Shown: positions 23,184 to 37,203 of the stretch, piece after piece | How positions within the stretch are numbered: position 1 is the stretch's first letter | Layout of the letters: each line of letters opens with the position of its first letter | NCBI GenBank assembly: GCA_951802195.1 | Contig: OX637626.1 | Location: 744,001-808,000, forward strand | DNA length: 64,000 nt | Direction of reading: 5' to 3' | From: Tausonia pullulans | Taxonomy: Eukaryota > Basidiomycota > Tremellomycetes > Cystofilobasidiales > Mrakiaceae | The notes under the pieces: generated by a model | What the model was told of the DNA's origin: nothing | Databases searched by the model: none | What the model saw: the letters and a program-made list of their open reading frames with translations, nothing else | Position numbers and translations under genes: made by a program

Positions 23184-26078
23184 TCAAACACTCTTGCTCG
23201 ATCCGTCCGCCTCAATCTGCTGCTGGACGACCTCCTGCTCGACCCCCTCGACGGCCGCCTTCTTCGCCTCCTTAACCCTCCGGAGTGCCTCGAGCTCCTC
23301 GATGTTCATCTCACGGCTGTGGATCCTCAGCTTGACTTTGTCCTCTCGGTCAACCCACGTAAGCGTGCCCATTTTGCCCGGCTTGCACTTGCGGGCGAGG
23401 ATCTCTCGAATCCGGTCCTCCACCCGCGGTCGACGAAGGTCGTATCGCGCGAGGACGTCTCCAAGCGTGACGGCGAGATCACCAGATCCGACGGCCGCTC
23501 CGGTGATAATGGCCTTAAGCTCGGCTTCCGTAGGGAGACCGAAGAGCCGGAAAGGGTACTTGTCAAAGCCGTGCGTCGGGTCCTCGAGCTCAAGCGCGGG
23601 CGTCGACGCCTTGAGAGGTGTCGTCGCCGGGTCCGGGTAGAAGGCCTTGGCGCGGGCAGTCGGGTCGACGGTCGTGTCCCACTGGGGACCGAGCTTGTGT
23701 ACAAGTTTGCGGATGACACCGGAGGGAAAGTCGGGGGAGACGTTGTGCTAGGGGCAGATCAAAGACGTCAGCTTCCTGGTTCTTAGACGACAGAGTAAAA
23801 GGGTCACAAACTCACGACAAACTGCTCGACGGCGCGGTACTCGGTCATGAAGGTCCGCCTGAGGGCCTCATTCGGCCGGACCTTCTGATACCGCTTGCCA
23901 TGTCCGGCACTCTCGCGGATGAGGAGCCTCCTCTCCTCCTGGATGTCGAGCTCAGCCCGCTTCATGCCCTCGAGCGTGACAGCGACCGAGACGGGCGACC
24001 GGCTCTTGAGGATGTCAAACGTCTCCTTGGCCCACCGAGCGACGTCGCGTGATTCGTCCGTGAGGACCGACTCGTCCGAGACGATAAGCCTCTCGAGTTC
24101 ACGAAGAATCTCCGGGAGAGTGTCCTTGGAGAAGCATTGGTCGAGGAACGACCGGATCTCACCCTGAAGTCGCGTCGGCGAGTCGGGCTCGTCCGCAGAC
24201 CACTTGTCCAGCCCGGCGCGGGCCCGCTCCGTTGGCGGGTCATATCGAACCTCGTAGTCAGCGATAATGGAGAGGAGACCGTCCATGCCACCCTGGGAAT
24301 CGATATCCTCGATCCGCTCGAGTCGCTCGACAAGCGTATCAATATTGTGCGAGGGGACGTAGTGCGTCGCGAGGCCGAGGTCGAGGACCTCGCGGCCCTT
24401 AACAGTGATACCCGTGAGGGCGAGGTAGCGGCCGACGTAGCCATCGAGCTGGGAGAGGTAGTGCGTCGAGCCGACGTCCGGAGTGTAACCGATAACGGTC
24501 TCGGGCATGGCTGTGTGGGAAGGAAAGGAAGGGGCAAGGGTCAGGACGTGCCTATCTTACAAAGATTACGACATGAGGAAACTGACCGAACTGCGTCTTC
24601 TCTGTCGCAACCCTCACGGCAGCACCAAAGGCGAGACCGGCGCCTCCGCCCATGGTAAGGCCGTCCATGACGGCGATGTATGTTTTGGACCCGTCAAAGG
24701 TGTGGGCGCCGACCGAGTAGCAAGCAAGCTTCCAGTCCAGCTCGAACTCCTTCTTGAAGAACTGCATGGCCTCTCCGCGGGTGGATTCGCTCGAAGAGAG
24801 CTCGGCAATGTCTGAAGGAGCAGAGAGGACCGGGACATAGTCAATTCCGAGGTCCTCGTCGAGGTGAAGCGCGCGCGCACTGAGCAGGAGCAAAGGCAAG
24901 AGCTGGTCGTAGACTTGTTGCACAACCCGCCGCTATAGCATGTCATTCGTCGCATCTCTGTAAGCCCTAGCGTGCCATCCCAGCGAGAGTCGACGAGAGT
25001 CGCGGGTTCGACCTTCTGAGAGCGAGCGAAGGGTTCGACGCGCGTCTGCCTCTGCCTCGTCCAGGAAGGTCGTATCCTCCTTTCCCTGTCCCCCGACAGA
25101 GCACGGGGATCAAACGGACCTCAGGCGAGAATGAAGGCCCCAGGCGGGTAGCCTGAGGGTTTCGGCGAGGTGCACAACTCTCCCCTCTCCTTGGCCAGGG
25201 CGGTGGCCAAGACCCCTCCCCTCCTCGACAAGAGGGTCTGGTCAAAAAGCGGGGGAGTCGCGACGAAAGTCGAGGCAACGTTCGTCCGTCCGTTCTGACA
25301 GTAAGGGCGAGCGGGTCCCAGCCCAAAAAAGGCCCAAGGATAGCGAAGACCACCCTCTGCTATGGTTTCTAAGCGGGACGAGAACCTCCGTCGAAAGACT
25401 CACGCTTGATGTCGCCTCCGGCGCAAAACGCCTTGCCGCCCCGACCGCGACCGATGACGATCTTAGCCAGCTTAGAGCCAGACCAGTTGTTGACGCTGTC
25501 CGTGAGGAGATCAATCATCTCTGGGTTGAGAGCGTTGAGCTTCTGGGGCCGGTTGAGGTAGTAGACCCGTGCCGAGTTGTGGCCGACGGTTTGGACGGGC
25601 AGCAGCTGGTCGCGCGTCGTCTCGTCCCAATCCTAGAAGAGAAGAACGACAGACATTGGCAGCAGGAAGAAAGGGGTAGATCAGGGGAGCGGGTCACAGT
25701 TCAGCTCAAGTCTCAAGTCTCCTTCTCAGGAGCAAGCCAACGGCGCGTGAGACGACGACTAACGGCGATGCCGGCCTGAGCCTCGCGCTCGCCCTGAGGG
25801 TGGATCTTGGTCCAAGAACCCTCGACCTGGAACCTGTCCTTGGTGTTGACGGCGTGCATCGCTTTGCGGGCGTCGCCGTTCTTGGTGTGGCCGTTGGCCG
25901 GGGTCGAGGAGAAATGGCGGGCGAGGAGAGAGAGACGGGCGTTGGCCGTCGTCGAGGCAGAGGACGACGACGAGGCGGCAGCAGCGCCAACGAAGGCGGC
26001 GGGGGAGGGGGAAGAGGCGGACGACAGAGCTGCTGAGGAAGGGAGATAGAGCCGGCGAGGGAGATGGGGGGCGGGCAT
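23184..26078 (-). CDS. Mitochondrial 3-hydroxyisobutyryl-CoA hydrolase-like protein (Ehd3/mS47 family)
   Basis: A crotonase-fold enzyme. From MPAPHLPRRLYLPSSAAL (ATG 26076-26078) comes a Ser/Ala/Arg-rich presequence, then VYYLNRPQKLNALNPEM, AFCAGGDIK-HIAELSSS, MDGLTMGGGAGLAFG, RVATEKTQFGMPETVIGY and TPDVGSTHYLSQLDGYVG, and ALTGITVKGREVLDLGLATH. These are the oxyanion-hole and active-site blocks of HIBCH, which hydrolyses 3-hydroxyisobutyryl-CoA in valine breakdown. The yeast member Ehd3 is also a mitoribosome subunit (mS47). After the usual end (FMTEYRAVEQF) comes an extra segment of more than 150 residues, rich in charged helices, ending EADGSSKSV. That may be the ribosome-binding part. Catalysis is likely retained, not proven. 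Confidence 0.85.
24812..25403 (-). other. 592-nt structured intron in the HIBCH-like gene
   Basis: The join GAC ATC AAG C | AC ATT GCC GAG matches the family (GDIK-HIAEL). The intron contains three perfect inverted repeats. One is CTTGGCCA/TGGCCAAG at 25190-25197 and 25204-25211. Another is CCTCAGGC/GCCTGAGG at 25119-25126 and 25151-25158. The third is a CTGTC/GACAG hairpin at about 25086-25099. It may host a structured RNA or be a degenerate insertion. No protein-coding block is recognised. Confidence 0.55.
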
Positions 26079-26604
26079 GTGGATAGAGGGGAGATCGAGG
26101 CGGCCTGGCAAGGGCGGCGTCGACTGAGGCTTGCGGGTCGGGCGGGTCGGGTAAGGGGTGGTCGTTGGCTGCAGCGAGGAGCCGGTGTCTGTCTTCCGAG
26201 CGCGCTGCCTCGGCAGGGTCACGCGGGAGGGGGTCCGGGTCGGCATTTGTTTCGAGAGATAGACAGATTCGTTCTCATAGAAGGCAGGCGAGTCTCGAGA
26301 ACGAGGTAGATGTCGATAGGAGTCAATGACATGCAGCAAGCCCTGAACGGAGGGAGTGACGACAGCAGCAGCGCGCTACAGGTTGCGGCGTACTCTCTTG
26401 TCATCTTTCTTGTTGCACCCCAAGCCCTTCGTCGTAGCATGAAAGGTGGGTACATTTGGGTGAAAATGCTAATGCGGTAAGGAAGTGGTACAAGCTTCGT
26501 CTGTCTCTCTCTCGCCCTACTCTTCCTACGCCCTAACGCTTGCGTCTCTACTCTCTAAACGACGCCCGCATACGCGGACCGGCCAAGTTCCGTCCAAGGG
26601 ACAT
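26079..26604. other. Intergenic between HIBCH-like gene and MGE1
   Basis: A 526-base gap between two minus-strand genes: 3' UTR of MGE1 and promoter of the HIBCH-like gene. The ORFs present are out-of-frame continuations of the presequence region. No separate gene is supported. Confidence 0.5.
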
Positions 26605-27587
26605 CTAGGGAGCGCGAACCTGAAAAGACAAGGAATCAGGCGGGACAGCTTGTCAATGTGCTGTTATCTGCGGTTCATTGGAAACGCGTGGGGAGGACAA
26701 GCAAGCCACTCACGACTCCGACTTGGGCAGCGCGCAGGGTCCGGTCCTTGAGCATGTAACCAGTCTGCTGGACGTCGCAGACGGTGCCAACCTCCTTGTT
26801 CTCGGCGGGCATCTGGTAAAGCGCCTCGTGGAGGTTCGGATCGAACTTCTCGCCCATGGGCTCCATCACAGTGACGCCGTGCCGGGCGAGCGCCTTGAGG
26901 AGCTCCGTCTTGGTCATGTCGACACCGTCACTGAGCGCCTTGAGCGCCGCGTTGTCCTCTGGGATCGGCTGGGGGACGTGCTTGAGAGCGAGAGTGAGGA
27001 TGTCGACCGTGCTAAGGAGGTCGCCAGCGAACTTCTGGATAGCAAAGACCTGGGCCTTCTTGACCTCCTCGGCCGACCGGCGCTGGAGGTTCTGGAAATC
27101 GGCCTGGGAGTATGTGAGGGAGGACTGTAGGTGGAGAGCAAGTGAGAGCGGGCGAGCAAGCGAGCGGTTGAACAAGAGTCAAGCGAGAAGAGCAGGAAAG
27201 CAAACAGCTCTGTCATCAGCACATACAAACGTTGCAACTCTGAAGTAGCATCCCACGCACCTTGAGCTCAGCAGCGAGCTTGCTAGCCTCCTCGAGCTTC
27301 TTCTCAAGCTCCTTTATCCGGACATCCTCCTTGATCTCAACTTTGGGCTCAGCGGCCGCATCGGACGCGCCCTCGACGGTCGTCTCGCCAGCCTTGGCAG
27401 CTCCCTCCTGCGCGGTACCAGCAGCGCCCGAAGCGGGCGAAGAGAACGGCCGCCAGAGCGAGGCGACGGACGACGACTGGAACGACCGGGCGGCCGGAGG
27501 GGTGAGGAACGTCCGGGCGAGCGGCCTGGCGGCGGAGCGAGAGACCGAGGCGGCACGGAGGGCGGGGAGGGCGGATCGAGAGATCAT
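26605..27587 (-). CDS. MGE1: Mitochondrial GrpE, Hsp70 nucleotide exchange factor
   Basis: Releases ADP from matrix Hsp70 during import and folding. The start MISRSALPALRAASVSRSAARPL (ATG 27585-27587) is an Arg/Ala/Ser presequence. An acidic stretch and a coiled coil follow (DVRIKELEKKLEEASKLAAELK). Next are DFQNLQRRSAEEVKKAQVFA, FAGDLLSTVDILTLALKHV and LLKALARHGVTVMEPMGEKF, then the signature DPNLHEALYQMP and GYMLKDRTLRAAQVGVV. A last tiny coding exon adds VRAP before TAG (26605-26607). Length and order match Mge1/GrpE. Confidence 0.93.
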
Positions 27588-28306
27588 GTTGACGGTGGGA
27601 GAGACGAGGAGTTGAGGAGGAGACAGGGAGGAAGGAGGAAGAGATAGGCAATGAGACCGGGCAAGAGGTTGTGTGTGTAGTTCTGTTGCAAGGCAGGTGG
27701 AGGTTGAGGACAGGAAGGAGCAGGCTCGCTCGACTTTTCGAGAGTCGCGGCAAATCGCGGGCGGGAGGCCGAAGGAGGCCATTCGTCTCCGCGCCGAAAT
27801 GTCGAAACGAGGTGGAGAAGAATTCAGATTGAGCCAGCGGCGGCAGCGTGCCGTCGTCGTCTTGGCTCTGCAGCCCCGTCTACATGGACCCAGGCCAGAG
27901 GAAGGCCGTAGAGAATGGCAGTCGCCCAGAGGGCAGATCTGGATCCATAGTTCGCCTATCCATCACCCGTGCGCCACATCGCAACCAACTGTCCCGGAGC
28001 GATCTTCGGGCGCAAGCTAATAATCGGGGTGCTAATCCTCCGAGATTTAATAGCAACTCCCTGAATATTATTCATCATACTCTTCAGAGTGAGCGAGAAC
28101 AAAGTCGCATGATGCGCCCGGGCGCGAGGTGAGGAGACAGCGCGAGGCGAACGCGTCGCTGCATCTCACCCTCAACCATCATCCTGGACCAACACGACTC
28201 GTCATCCAGACCCTTCGCTCGTATCAGACGATAGAAGACGACCCTTAATTACAGAAACCCTCGTCCACCAACTGCTCGACCCCCCATCACTCCCTCTCCA
28301 GCTTGC
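27588..28306. other. Divergent promoter of MGE1 and TAF9
   Basis: A 719-base gap between divergent starts. It has no convincing coding sequence; open frames here are antisense shadows or lack any domain. An A/T-richer patch lies at 28010-28090. It should contain both promoters. Confidence 0.5.
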
Positions 28307-29302
28307 ATGTCCGCGCGCCAGCCTGAAGCCTCGACGTCAATGTCGACATCCGCATCCGCCACGGTCGACCTCCCTCGGGATGCCCGCATCATTGCTCTGA
28401 TACTGGCATCCAAGGGTATCGAAGACGCGACGCCCCAGGTTATCCATCAACTGCTCGAGTTCGCGCACCGTCAGTTTCCTGTCTTGGTTGTTCGCGCGCG
28501 CTCTCTTTCGGACAACCTGTTCTGATGCCTTTCTTCGATTCACTAGGCTACGCAACGGACATTCTGATGGGCGCAATGAGCTACTCAGAGCATGCGGGCA
28601 AGGCCGGCAAGCTGGACCTGGAGGATGTCGAGTTGGCTGTCCAGGAGACGGTCAACTGGGGTTTCAAGCAGGCCGGCGAGCGAGAGGTGAGCATCCACGG
28701 CTGCATGGAACTTTCTCCACAGAGAGGGAAAGCTTCTTGGCTTCAAAGTTGTCTGGTTCCCGTGAATGAAGAAGAGGCTGACCGACGACGACAACCACAA
28801 CGCGTCCCTTCTCGCTCCGCACGCGCGCCTCAGTATCTCATGCCACTCGCCCAAGAGATCAACTCCCACCCTCTGCCCATCGTGCCAGAATCCTCCTTCA
28901 TCCGGCTACCGCATCCTAGGCACCTTCTCACCGCTCCTAATTTCAATCTTGTCCCGAACAAGGTCCGTCGTTGGTCGGCACTTCAGATGTCGCCCTCGGG
29001 TGCTTATCCTTCCGTCCTTCATTGCGTCTTCTCAGCCCCCAGCAGGCTACGGGTCCCCCTCCTCTCCAACCTCCTCGCACTCGGGCTTCTCTGACGACGA
29101 GTCGGATCACCTGCCGTCGCCGGAGCCAGACGAGCTGCCCAAGGACATCGACAGCGCCGGCGGTGGCGATGACGACGACGATATGAACGAGGACGAGATG
29201 ATGATGGAGCCGGTAACGCTGGCGCCGGTTGCGCCGAACGGGAGTGGGATCGGCGAGAAGCGGAGGCTGGAGGACGACGACGAGGAGGACTATGATGTAT
29301 GA
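28307..29302 (+). CDS. TAF9: TFIID/SAGA subunit Taf9 (histone-fold)
   Basis: Four exons: 28307-28469, 28547-28686, 28834-28962 and 29036-29302. The histone fold is PRDARIIALILASKGIEDATPQV, HQLLEFAHR-YATDILMGAMSYSEH, then LDLEDVELAVQETVNWGF. The TAF9 block follows: YLMPLAQEINSHPLPIVPE, IRLPHPRHLLTAPNFNLVP. The C-terminus is an acidic, Asp/Glu-rich tail ending DDDEEDYDV with TGA at 29300-29302. In TFIID and SAGA, Taf9 pairs with Taf6. The histone-fold and TAPNFNL landmarks are both family markers, so the call is firm. Confidence 0.94.
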
Positions 29303-29583
29303 TCTGTCTCACTTGTAACATAACACGCAACGCGCGCGACTTTGACCCCTCGGCTGCCTGCGTGCGGCCATGTGAAGTTACAAGAGGGCGACGCACATTG
29401 GCCTCGTCGGCCTGTTGCGCTTCTCAAAGTAGTAAATCGGGCAGTCCGCCTGGTTATCGTCGACCCCTGAGTCCACTTGGTTGCCGGCCGAGTCGCTCGC
29501 TTCACGACACCGCCTTGCTGGGCATCGCCCTCCATTATTGGACCCTCAATCATTTCCGTCTCTATTCGCCCTCCAACCACTAC

Positions 29584-31784
<2,201 letters not shown>

Positions 31785-32040
31785 ACAGTAATTCGATGGA
31801 TACTTTTTGATCAAATGCATTCCCTCCATACAATGTAAAGTTGCAGTAACAATAGGCGAGGCTTGCTTTCTTGCCTTGACAACGCACGCCAAGATTGTCG
31901 CCGCGCGTCCGACCCAGCCGCGTCGTTAGTTTGGCAAGCTGGCCTTGCTTGCTCACAACGCCCGACGACTCTCATCTCTCGAGACCTCTCCTCCCCTTCT
32001 CTTTCCCTTCCTTCCTCTGCCTCGCCTCTCGCTTGCAGCG

Positions 32041-33587
32041 ATGCTCTCGCGACTGCCTTTCCCCGCGCCGCTCCGTTGTCTTTGCCTCATCGTCCTCTCC
32101 GTTCTCCTCGCGTCGCCGGTCGTCGCGATCAAGTTCAACCTCGAGGCTGAGAAGCACCCGACGCAGAGTAAGTTGCTTGGGTGAAATATTCGTCGTCTTC
32201 CGCTCAGGAGTAGGCAAACTGACGACCTGCCATTAGGATGCATCTGGAACTACGCGAATGACCGTGCGTCGTGTGCCAGCTCATTGCTTGCGCGTTGAGC
32301 TCGCCAGCAACCGCTCTGACCCCTCTTGACCCTGCGCGCTCCTTCCTTCCAATCCTATTCCTCTGCCTCTCGTCACATCGATGTAGACTCTCTTATAATT
32401 GTCACGGCAAATATCGGCTCGGGGTGAGGCTTTGCTCCTTCGCTGGTGGGACGATCCACTTGGCTTCTAGTGCGCCGGCGCGGCCGCCCTCGCAGTAGGA
32501 GTGTCGCTGTCAAGGCTGGTTGACTGACTTCGAAGTCCCTTTCTATCCTGCAACCCGCAACAACCCAGATCCCATCAGCGGGTCGATATCGACATTGTCG
32601 ACGGCAGCGAGCGGGGCAACGTCTACCTCGCCAAGCGTAACGTCAAGGGCGAGACGCGCCTGGCAATTACGACGCATGAGAACGCCGACGTCGGTGTCTG
32701 CTTCAAAAACTACCTTGATCCAAGTGAGCCTTCGTATCTCGTATTTGTCACGCAGATGCTGGATATGGAGGGGAAGAGGGGGAAAAGGGGGGGGGGGGGA
32801 GTAAGACTGTTCCTAAGAGTCTGGGCAACGCAAGAGGTCCTTGACGCGTCGAACTTCAGGGGTGACACCCCCGGCTCTTGGCTCTCTCGTTGGCTGTTCT
32901 TCTTTTGGCCGTCATCTGCTACTCGCTCGTCCATTACTGCTTGGCTATGATGCTACTAGCTCGCTGGGCCGGTCCCTTGACATGTCGCAGATAATTCTGA
33001 TCCAATACTTCCCCCGCAGACGCGCCGAGCCACGTCGTCCACTTCCGGACCATCGAGCTCGACGTCGACATTGGAGCCGACGCCGTCGATTACAAGTGTG
33101 TTATTCTTGCCCATCACCTGCGGACGCACCTGTTTAACTCATCTCGCGTTTTCGTCCTCAGCGCTATTGCCAATCAAGAGTCACTCTCGACGCTCGAGGT
33201 CGAGATGCGTAAGCTCGAGGGCATCGTCAAGGAAGTCGTCGACGAGTTGGGCTACCTCACCCGCCGGGAGGCCCGAATGAGAGACACCAATGGTGCGTCC
33301 GGCTCGTCGTCGCCAGTAGCACGACGCCCAGCACTGACTTGACGTGTGTTGTGTGCTGTGTGCTGTTCTCATCTCCAGAAAGCACCAACTCGCGGGTTCA
33401 GAACTTTGCCCTCATCACGCTCGTCGTTCTCTTTTCGCTCGGGGCGTGGCAGATCCTACACCTTCGGTGAGGCCAAGAGAGAGTCGAAGGGCGGAGGGCG
33501 TTCGTGTGGATCGCCGTTTGCTGACCGCGAACACTTTCTGTCCTCCCTCCCAGCTCGTTCTTCAAGAAGAAGTATCTCATCGACTAG
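32041..33587 (+). CDS. ERV25: p24 cargo receptor of COPII/COPI vesicles (Erv25/TMED10)
   Basis: A type I membrane protein cycling between ER and Golgi. MLSRLPFPAPLRCLCLIVL to SPVVA is a signal peptide. The GOLD domain follows: IKFNLEAEKHPTQ-RCIWNYAND, LIIVTANIGSG, RVDIDIVDGSERGNVYLAKR, and NADVGVCFKNYLDP. Then come a coiled coil (LSTLEVEMRKLEGIVKEVV), a transmembrane helix (FALITLVVLFSLGAWQILHL) and the cytosolic tail RSFFKKKYLID, carrying the FF and di-lysine sorting signals. TAG is at 33585-33587. Seven or so exons are needed; a 13-G run (32787-32799) lies in one intron. The stop is 79 bases from the convergent PWP2 stop. Confidence 0.93.
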
Positions 33588-33666
33588 CCGAAAAAGAGAA
33601 GAAGGGAAAGCGGAAACGGAATAATGCCACGCATGAGCTTGCTTGCCACGTCATGAAATCGCCGAT

Positions 33667-36600
33667 CTAAGCCCCAAGCGCCATGGCGTCCTCCATGCCG
33701 TACGAAGCCTGCTGCTGCTCCTCCTCGTCGTCCCTATCGGCACCGCTGGAGCCGTTGGTCTCGTTGGCGGCTTGCTGGTGGATGATGTAGGAGAGGCTGA
33801 ACGAGTTCTCGTCGCACCTGGACAGGGAAGTCACCGCGAGAGTCAATCATCAAGCGCGTCACGCACAACCAGTGGCAGTACTCACAGTCGAGCAATGGTC
33901 TGAGAGAAATCCGCGACACCCTTCTGGATGGCCCGGAAGTCGCTCGCAAACGCGCCGCTCTGCTCCCTCAGCCACCGACCGTGGCTCGTGAGGATCGCGC
34001 CGACCCAGATGAGGTCGAATTCGACATGCGGGCTCGACTCCACATGGGTCGCGATAAATCTCAGGAGCGCCGGGACGTAGACCTTGGGCAGCTGGGAGGC
34101 GATGAGCCGGACGTCAGTCGGCGGGACGGCCTCGTACGCCCGTCGGATGAGGGGCTTCTCGTTGAGTCGGAACGCGACGATGAGCGCGAGGAGGTACTCG
34201 TGGTCCGCAAGCGTGTCGAGCACCGACTGAGGCGTGATATCGATCGAGAGGTCGAACGGGTCGAACGCGAGCGTGTCGTCGAGCGAGTAGATGAGGAGTC
34301 CCTCAGTCGAGGCGGCCGCCCAGGATCGACCTGTGGGCGAGAACCGGACAGCCTTGGTGCGAGCCTCGGCGCGATAGCGACGCTTGGAGAGGTCGCCCTT
34401 GGATGCGCCGGGGAGAGTCACGTCCACTCGGTCCTCGAGGTCCGACTCGTCGCCCCGGGTGTCGACGGCGTCGATCGAGATGCCAGCGTCGGTGATCTTG
34501 CGCGAGTCGAGAATCTCCTGAGTGCCGTCGAGGGAACTACGAGAGGGACAAAGTCGTTCAATTAGCCAGTGGACGGACACAGACAGGCGTCCGAGAAGAC
34601 ACTTACAGGTTCTGTGAGATCTGGAACTTCTTCACCATGACGCCGTCCTTGATGTCGTAGATAACGACATACTTGCTGTTTCCTCCCGCGATCAGGCACG
34701 ACCCGTCGGCCGTGTAGGCAAGCGAGTTGAAGCTCTTGCCGCTCGATGAGTTCTGAGCCGTCACCCGGTCGTCCTGCTTCCTTCCACCCGAGATGTCCTT
34801 CCTGCCCTCGATGAGACCCGTCTGCTTGCCCTCCTGGACATCCCAGAACGAGATTTGCCCGTCAAGCGTCGACGCCGCGAGCTCCTTGCCGTCCGGCCGG
34901 AAGGCGACCGCGAGGACGTCCGCCGAAAGCTGGTACGGCTCCGAGAGCTTCGACCGCCCAAAGACGGACCAAAGTCGGACGGTGCGATCCCACGAGGCCG
35001 AAGCAAGCTGGTTGCCCGACGGCGAGAAGGCGAGCGCCGCGACGGGAGCGGTGTGACCTGTGAGGATGTCGAGGAGCTTACCCGTTTGGACGGACCAAAG
35101 GAAGAGCTCGAACGAGTCCTGCGATCCCGCAACGACGACGTCGCCCGAAGGGTCGACTGCGAGCGAGGAGAACTGGACGGGCGTCGGCGAAGTGAAGGTC
35201 CGGAAGTTGCGATACCGGACGAGGTCGTAGGCCCGAACGGTGCCGTCGAGGGAGGCCGTGAATAGGACCTGGCCCTGCTTGGCGAATTCAACGCAAGTGA
35301 CGGCCGAGGTGTGCTCCGAGAAGGTGACATAGCAGAAGCCGCTGTTCATGTTCCAGACCTTGACTTTGCCGTCGTCACCTCCCGTCGCAACGTTTTGGCC
35401 GTCCTGGGAGAAGGCGAGGGTGTTCATGTCGAAGTAGTGGCCCTGCTGCTTGAGGACGTACGACTCAGACTGCCACTCCCAGACGAGCAGCTGGCCGAGC
35501 TTGGACGCGCCAAAGCAAAGCCACTCGCCTGAGGCGTTAATGGCGACTGAGGAGATCTTCTCCTGAGAGATGGAGAGCGTGTGGACGTTGGTGAACGTTG
35601 GCATCTCCCAGAGACCGAAGACACCAGTCGAGAAGCCGACAATGAGAAGCGACGACGCCGGGTGGAACGTCGAACAGACAACCTTGGTCCCCGGCTGGGA
35701 GAAGTAGTGTCGGCCGATGATCCCCCACCGCGTGTAGGCGACGGTGTGGTCCTCCTTCGATGACGAGGCCGCAGGCGCGTCGATGATGTCCTCCTCGGGC
35801 TCCGAGTCCTCCTCCGCGTCGTCGCCCGTGATCATCGACGCCGTCTTGGCCGACCAGACAAAGACAGCTCCGTCCCGGCTGACGGTGTAGATCTGGAAAG
35901 GAGAGGAGAGTCAACGGCGCGCCCTGTGGGACAACAACGCACGATGAACGCTTGCTCACCGTCTTGCTGTCGTCCGAGAAGTACGCCGACAGGACGACAT
36001 CGCGATGTCCTGCGAACGTCTTCGGCCGGAAGCCCTCGACAGGGTGGAGGGTGAAGAGACGAGCAGTCATATCCCGAGAGCTCGTGAGAAAGTACCTGGA
36101 ATGGAACTAGCGGTCAGCAGGTGAGAGCGCAGGAGTCAAAAAGTGTGCGAAACAGACCTTGAGCACTTGCTCCATGTGATGCTCAGGACATCGTCACGGT
36201 GTCCGGTGTACGTCCGGTGAAGGACGAACGGCGCGAACTCGCGCGCAAGGTGCGAGGGCGTCTGCCACACTTGGACATGGTGGCGGTGGGTGACGGCAAA
36301 GAACCTGCGAGGGGACATCAGCGTTCTAGCCCTCGAGCGAGGTAGACGAAGTGTCCAACGCACTTTCCATCCGGGGAGAAACTGATGGCCCGAACCGGAG
36401 CCTTGAAGTTGATATGGTGGAGGGGGGTTCCGCGACGGAAGTTGGCAAAGATGGCTCGGCCGTCTGTGAAGAGAGAGCATGTTGGACCAGTCAGAGGAGA
36501 AGTGGGGACAGGCACAGAACAGCCCACAAGGCGTGTGTGTCCCTCAAGAGCGAACGGACCTTCGTCGACCGAAAGAAGGACGTTGCCGTCTGGGCTGAGA

Positions 36601-36947
36601 GCAATGCACGTGACGTTCTTGCGGTTCTCAAAGTTGAGCGTGCGGCTCTTGTTGCTGAGGGGGTATGGTCAGAGGACGAGGATGGAGGAGACCAATTCCG
36701 ACGGACAGCTCACTTCACGAGGTCGAAGACCGAGACGCGGTTGCCGACGGGCGAGAGCACGCTGTTGCCATCCGGGGTATAGAGGACGTTACCCTGCCGA
36801 TAAACCGTCCCGATGAGGTTGGAGAACTGCCAGAAAGCCCCATGACGGCGGCGTCAGCGTCTATCTGTCGATGCTGTCGCCTACGGAGCCCGACGCGCTC
36901 CGGAGGAAGCAGGGAAGACATCGGCTGACCTGGAAGTTAGACTTCAT
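33667..36947 (-). CDS. PWP2: Periodic tryptophan protein 2, UTP-B complex (18S rRNA processing)
   Basis: A scaffold of the small-subunit processome in the nucleolus. Starting MKSNFQ-FSNLIGTVYRQGNVLYTPDGN (ATG 36945-36947), it carries tandem WD40 propellers across most of its length. Examples are FAGHRDVVLSAYFSDDSKTV, GTKVVCSTFHPASSLLIVGF, GKVKVWNMNSGFCYVTFSEH, QLASASWDRTVRLWSVFGRS and KYVVIYDIKDGVMVKKF. The Utp12-like C-terminal helical domain follows (LRFIATHVESSPHVEFDLIW, ILTSHGRWLREQ). The acidic, Gln-rich end is SYGMEDAMALGA then TAG. Order and motifs match yeast Pwp2/Utp1. Confidence 0.94.
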
Positions 36948-37203
36948 TGAGCGGACCGCTTCGAGTGATGTCTGAGCGGGGAGAGAGGGGGTGCCTCTGG
37001 ACAGAAGCTGGCTGGCCGGAAAGGAGTGAGGCTGGTGGTGGTCGTGGCAAGAGAATCGACTGGTCTCCTTCGCTGGAGGTCGTCGTCCTCTGTCGAAATC
37101 CTCGCCCTGCCCGCACCTTCCCCCTCCTCGCCCGCTGCCTCACGTCGCCGTCGGCGAAACGCGTCTCAGCCTGAGCACAACCGCCTTCTCCAGCCAGCCA
37201 GCT
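36948..37203. other. Divergent promoter of PWP2 and the GPALPP1-like gene
   Basis: A compact 256-base bidirectional promoter. C/T-rich leader sequence (CTCCTTCGCTGGAGG, CCCGCACCTTCCCCCTCC) lies on the plus-strand side. No gene is supported within it. Confidence 0.5.

Noticed and set aside
25000-25055. Two GGTTCGAC boxes suggesting tRNA remnants in the HIBCH intron
   Set aside because: No cloverleaf folds on either strand; left as hairpin-rich intron only.
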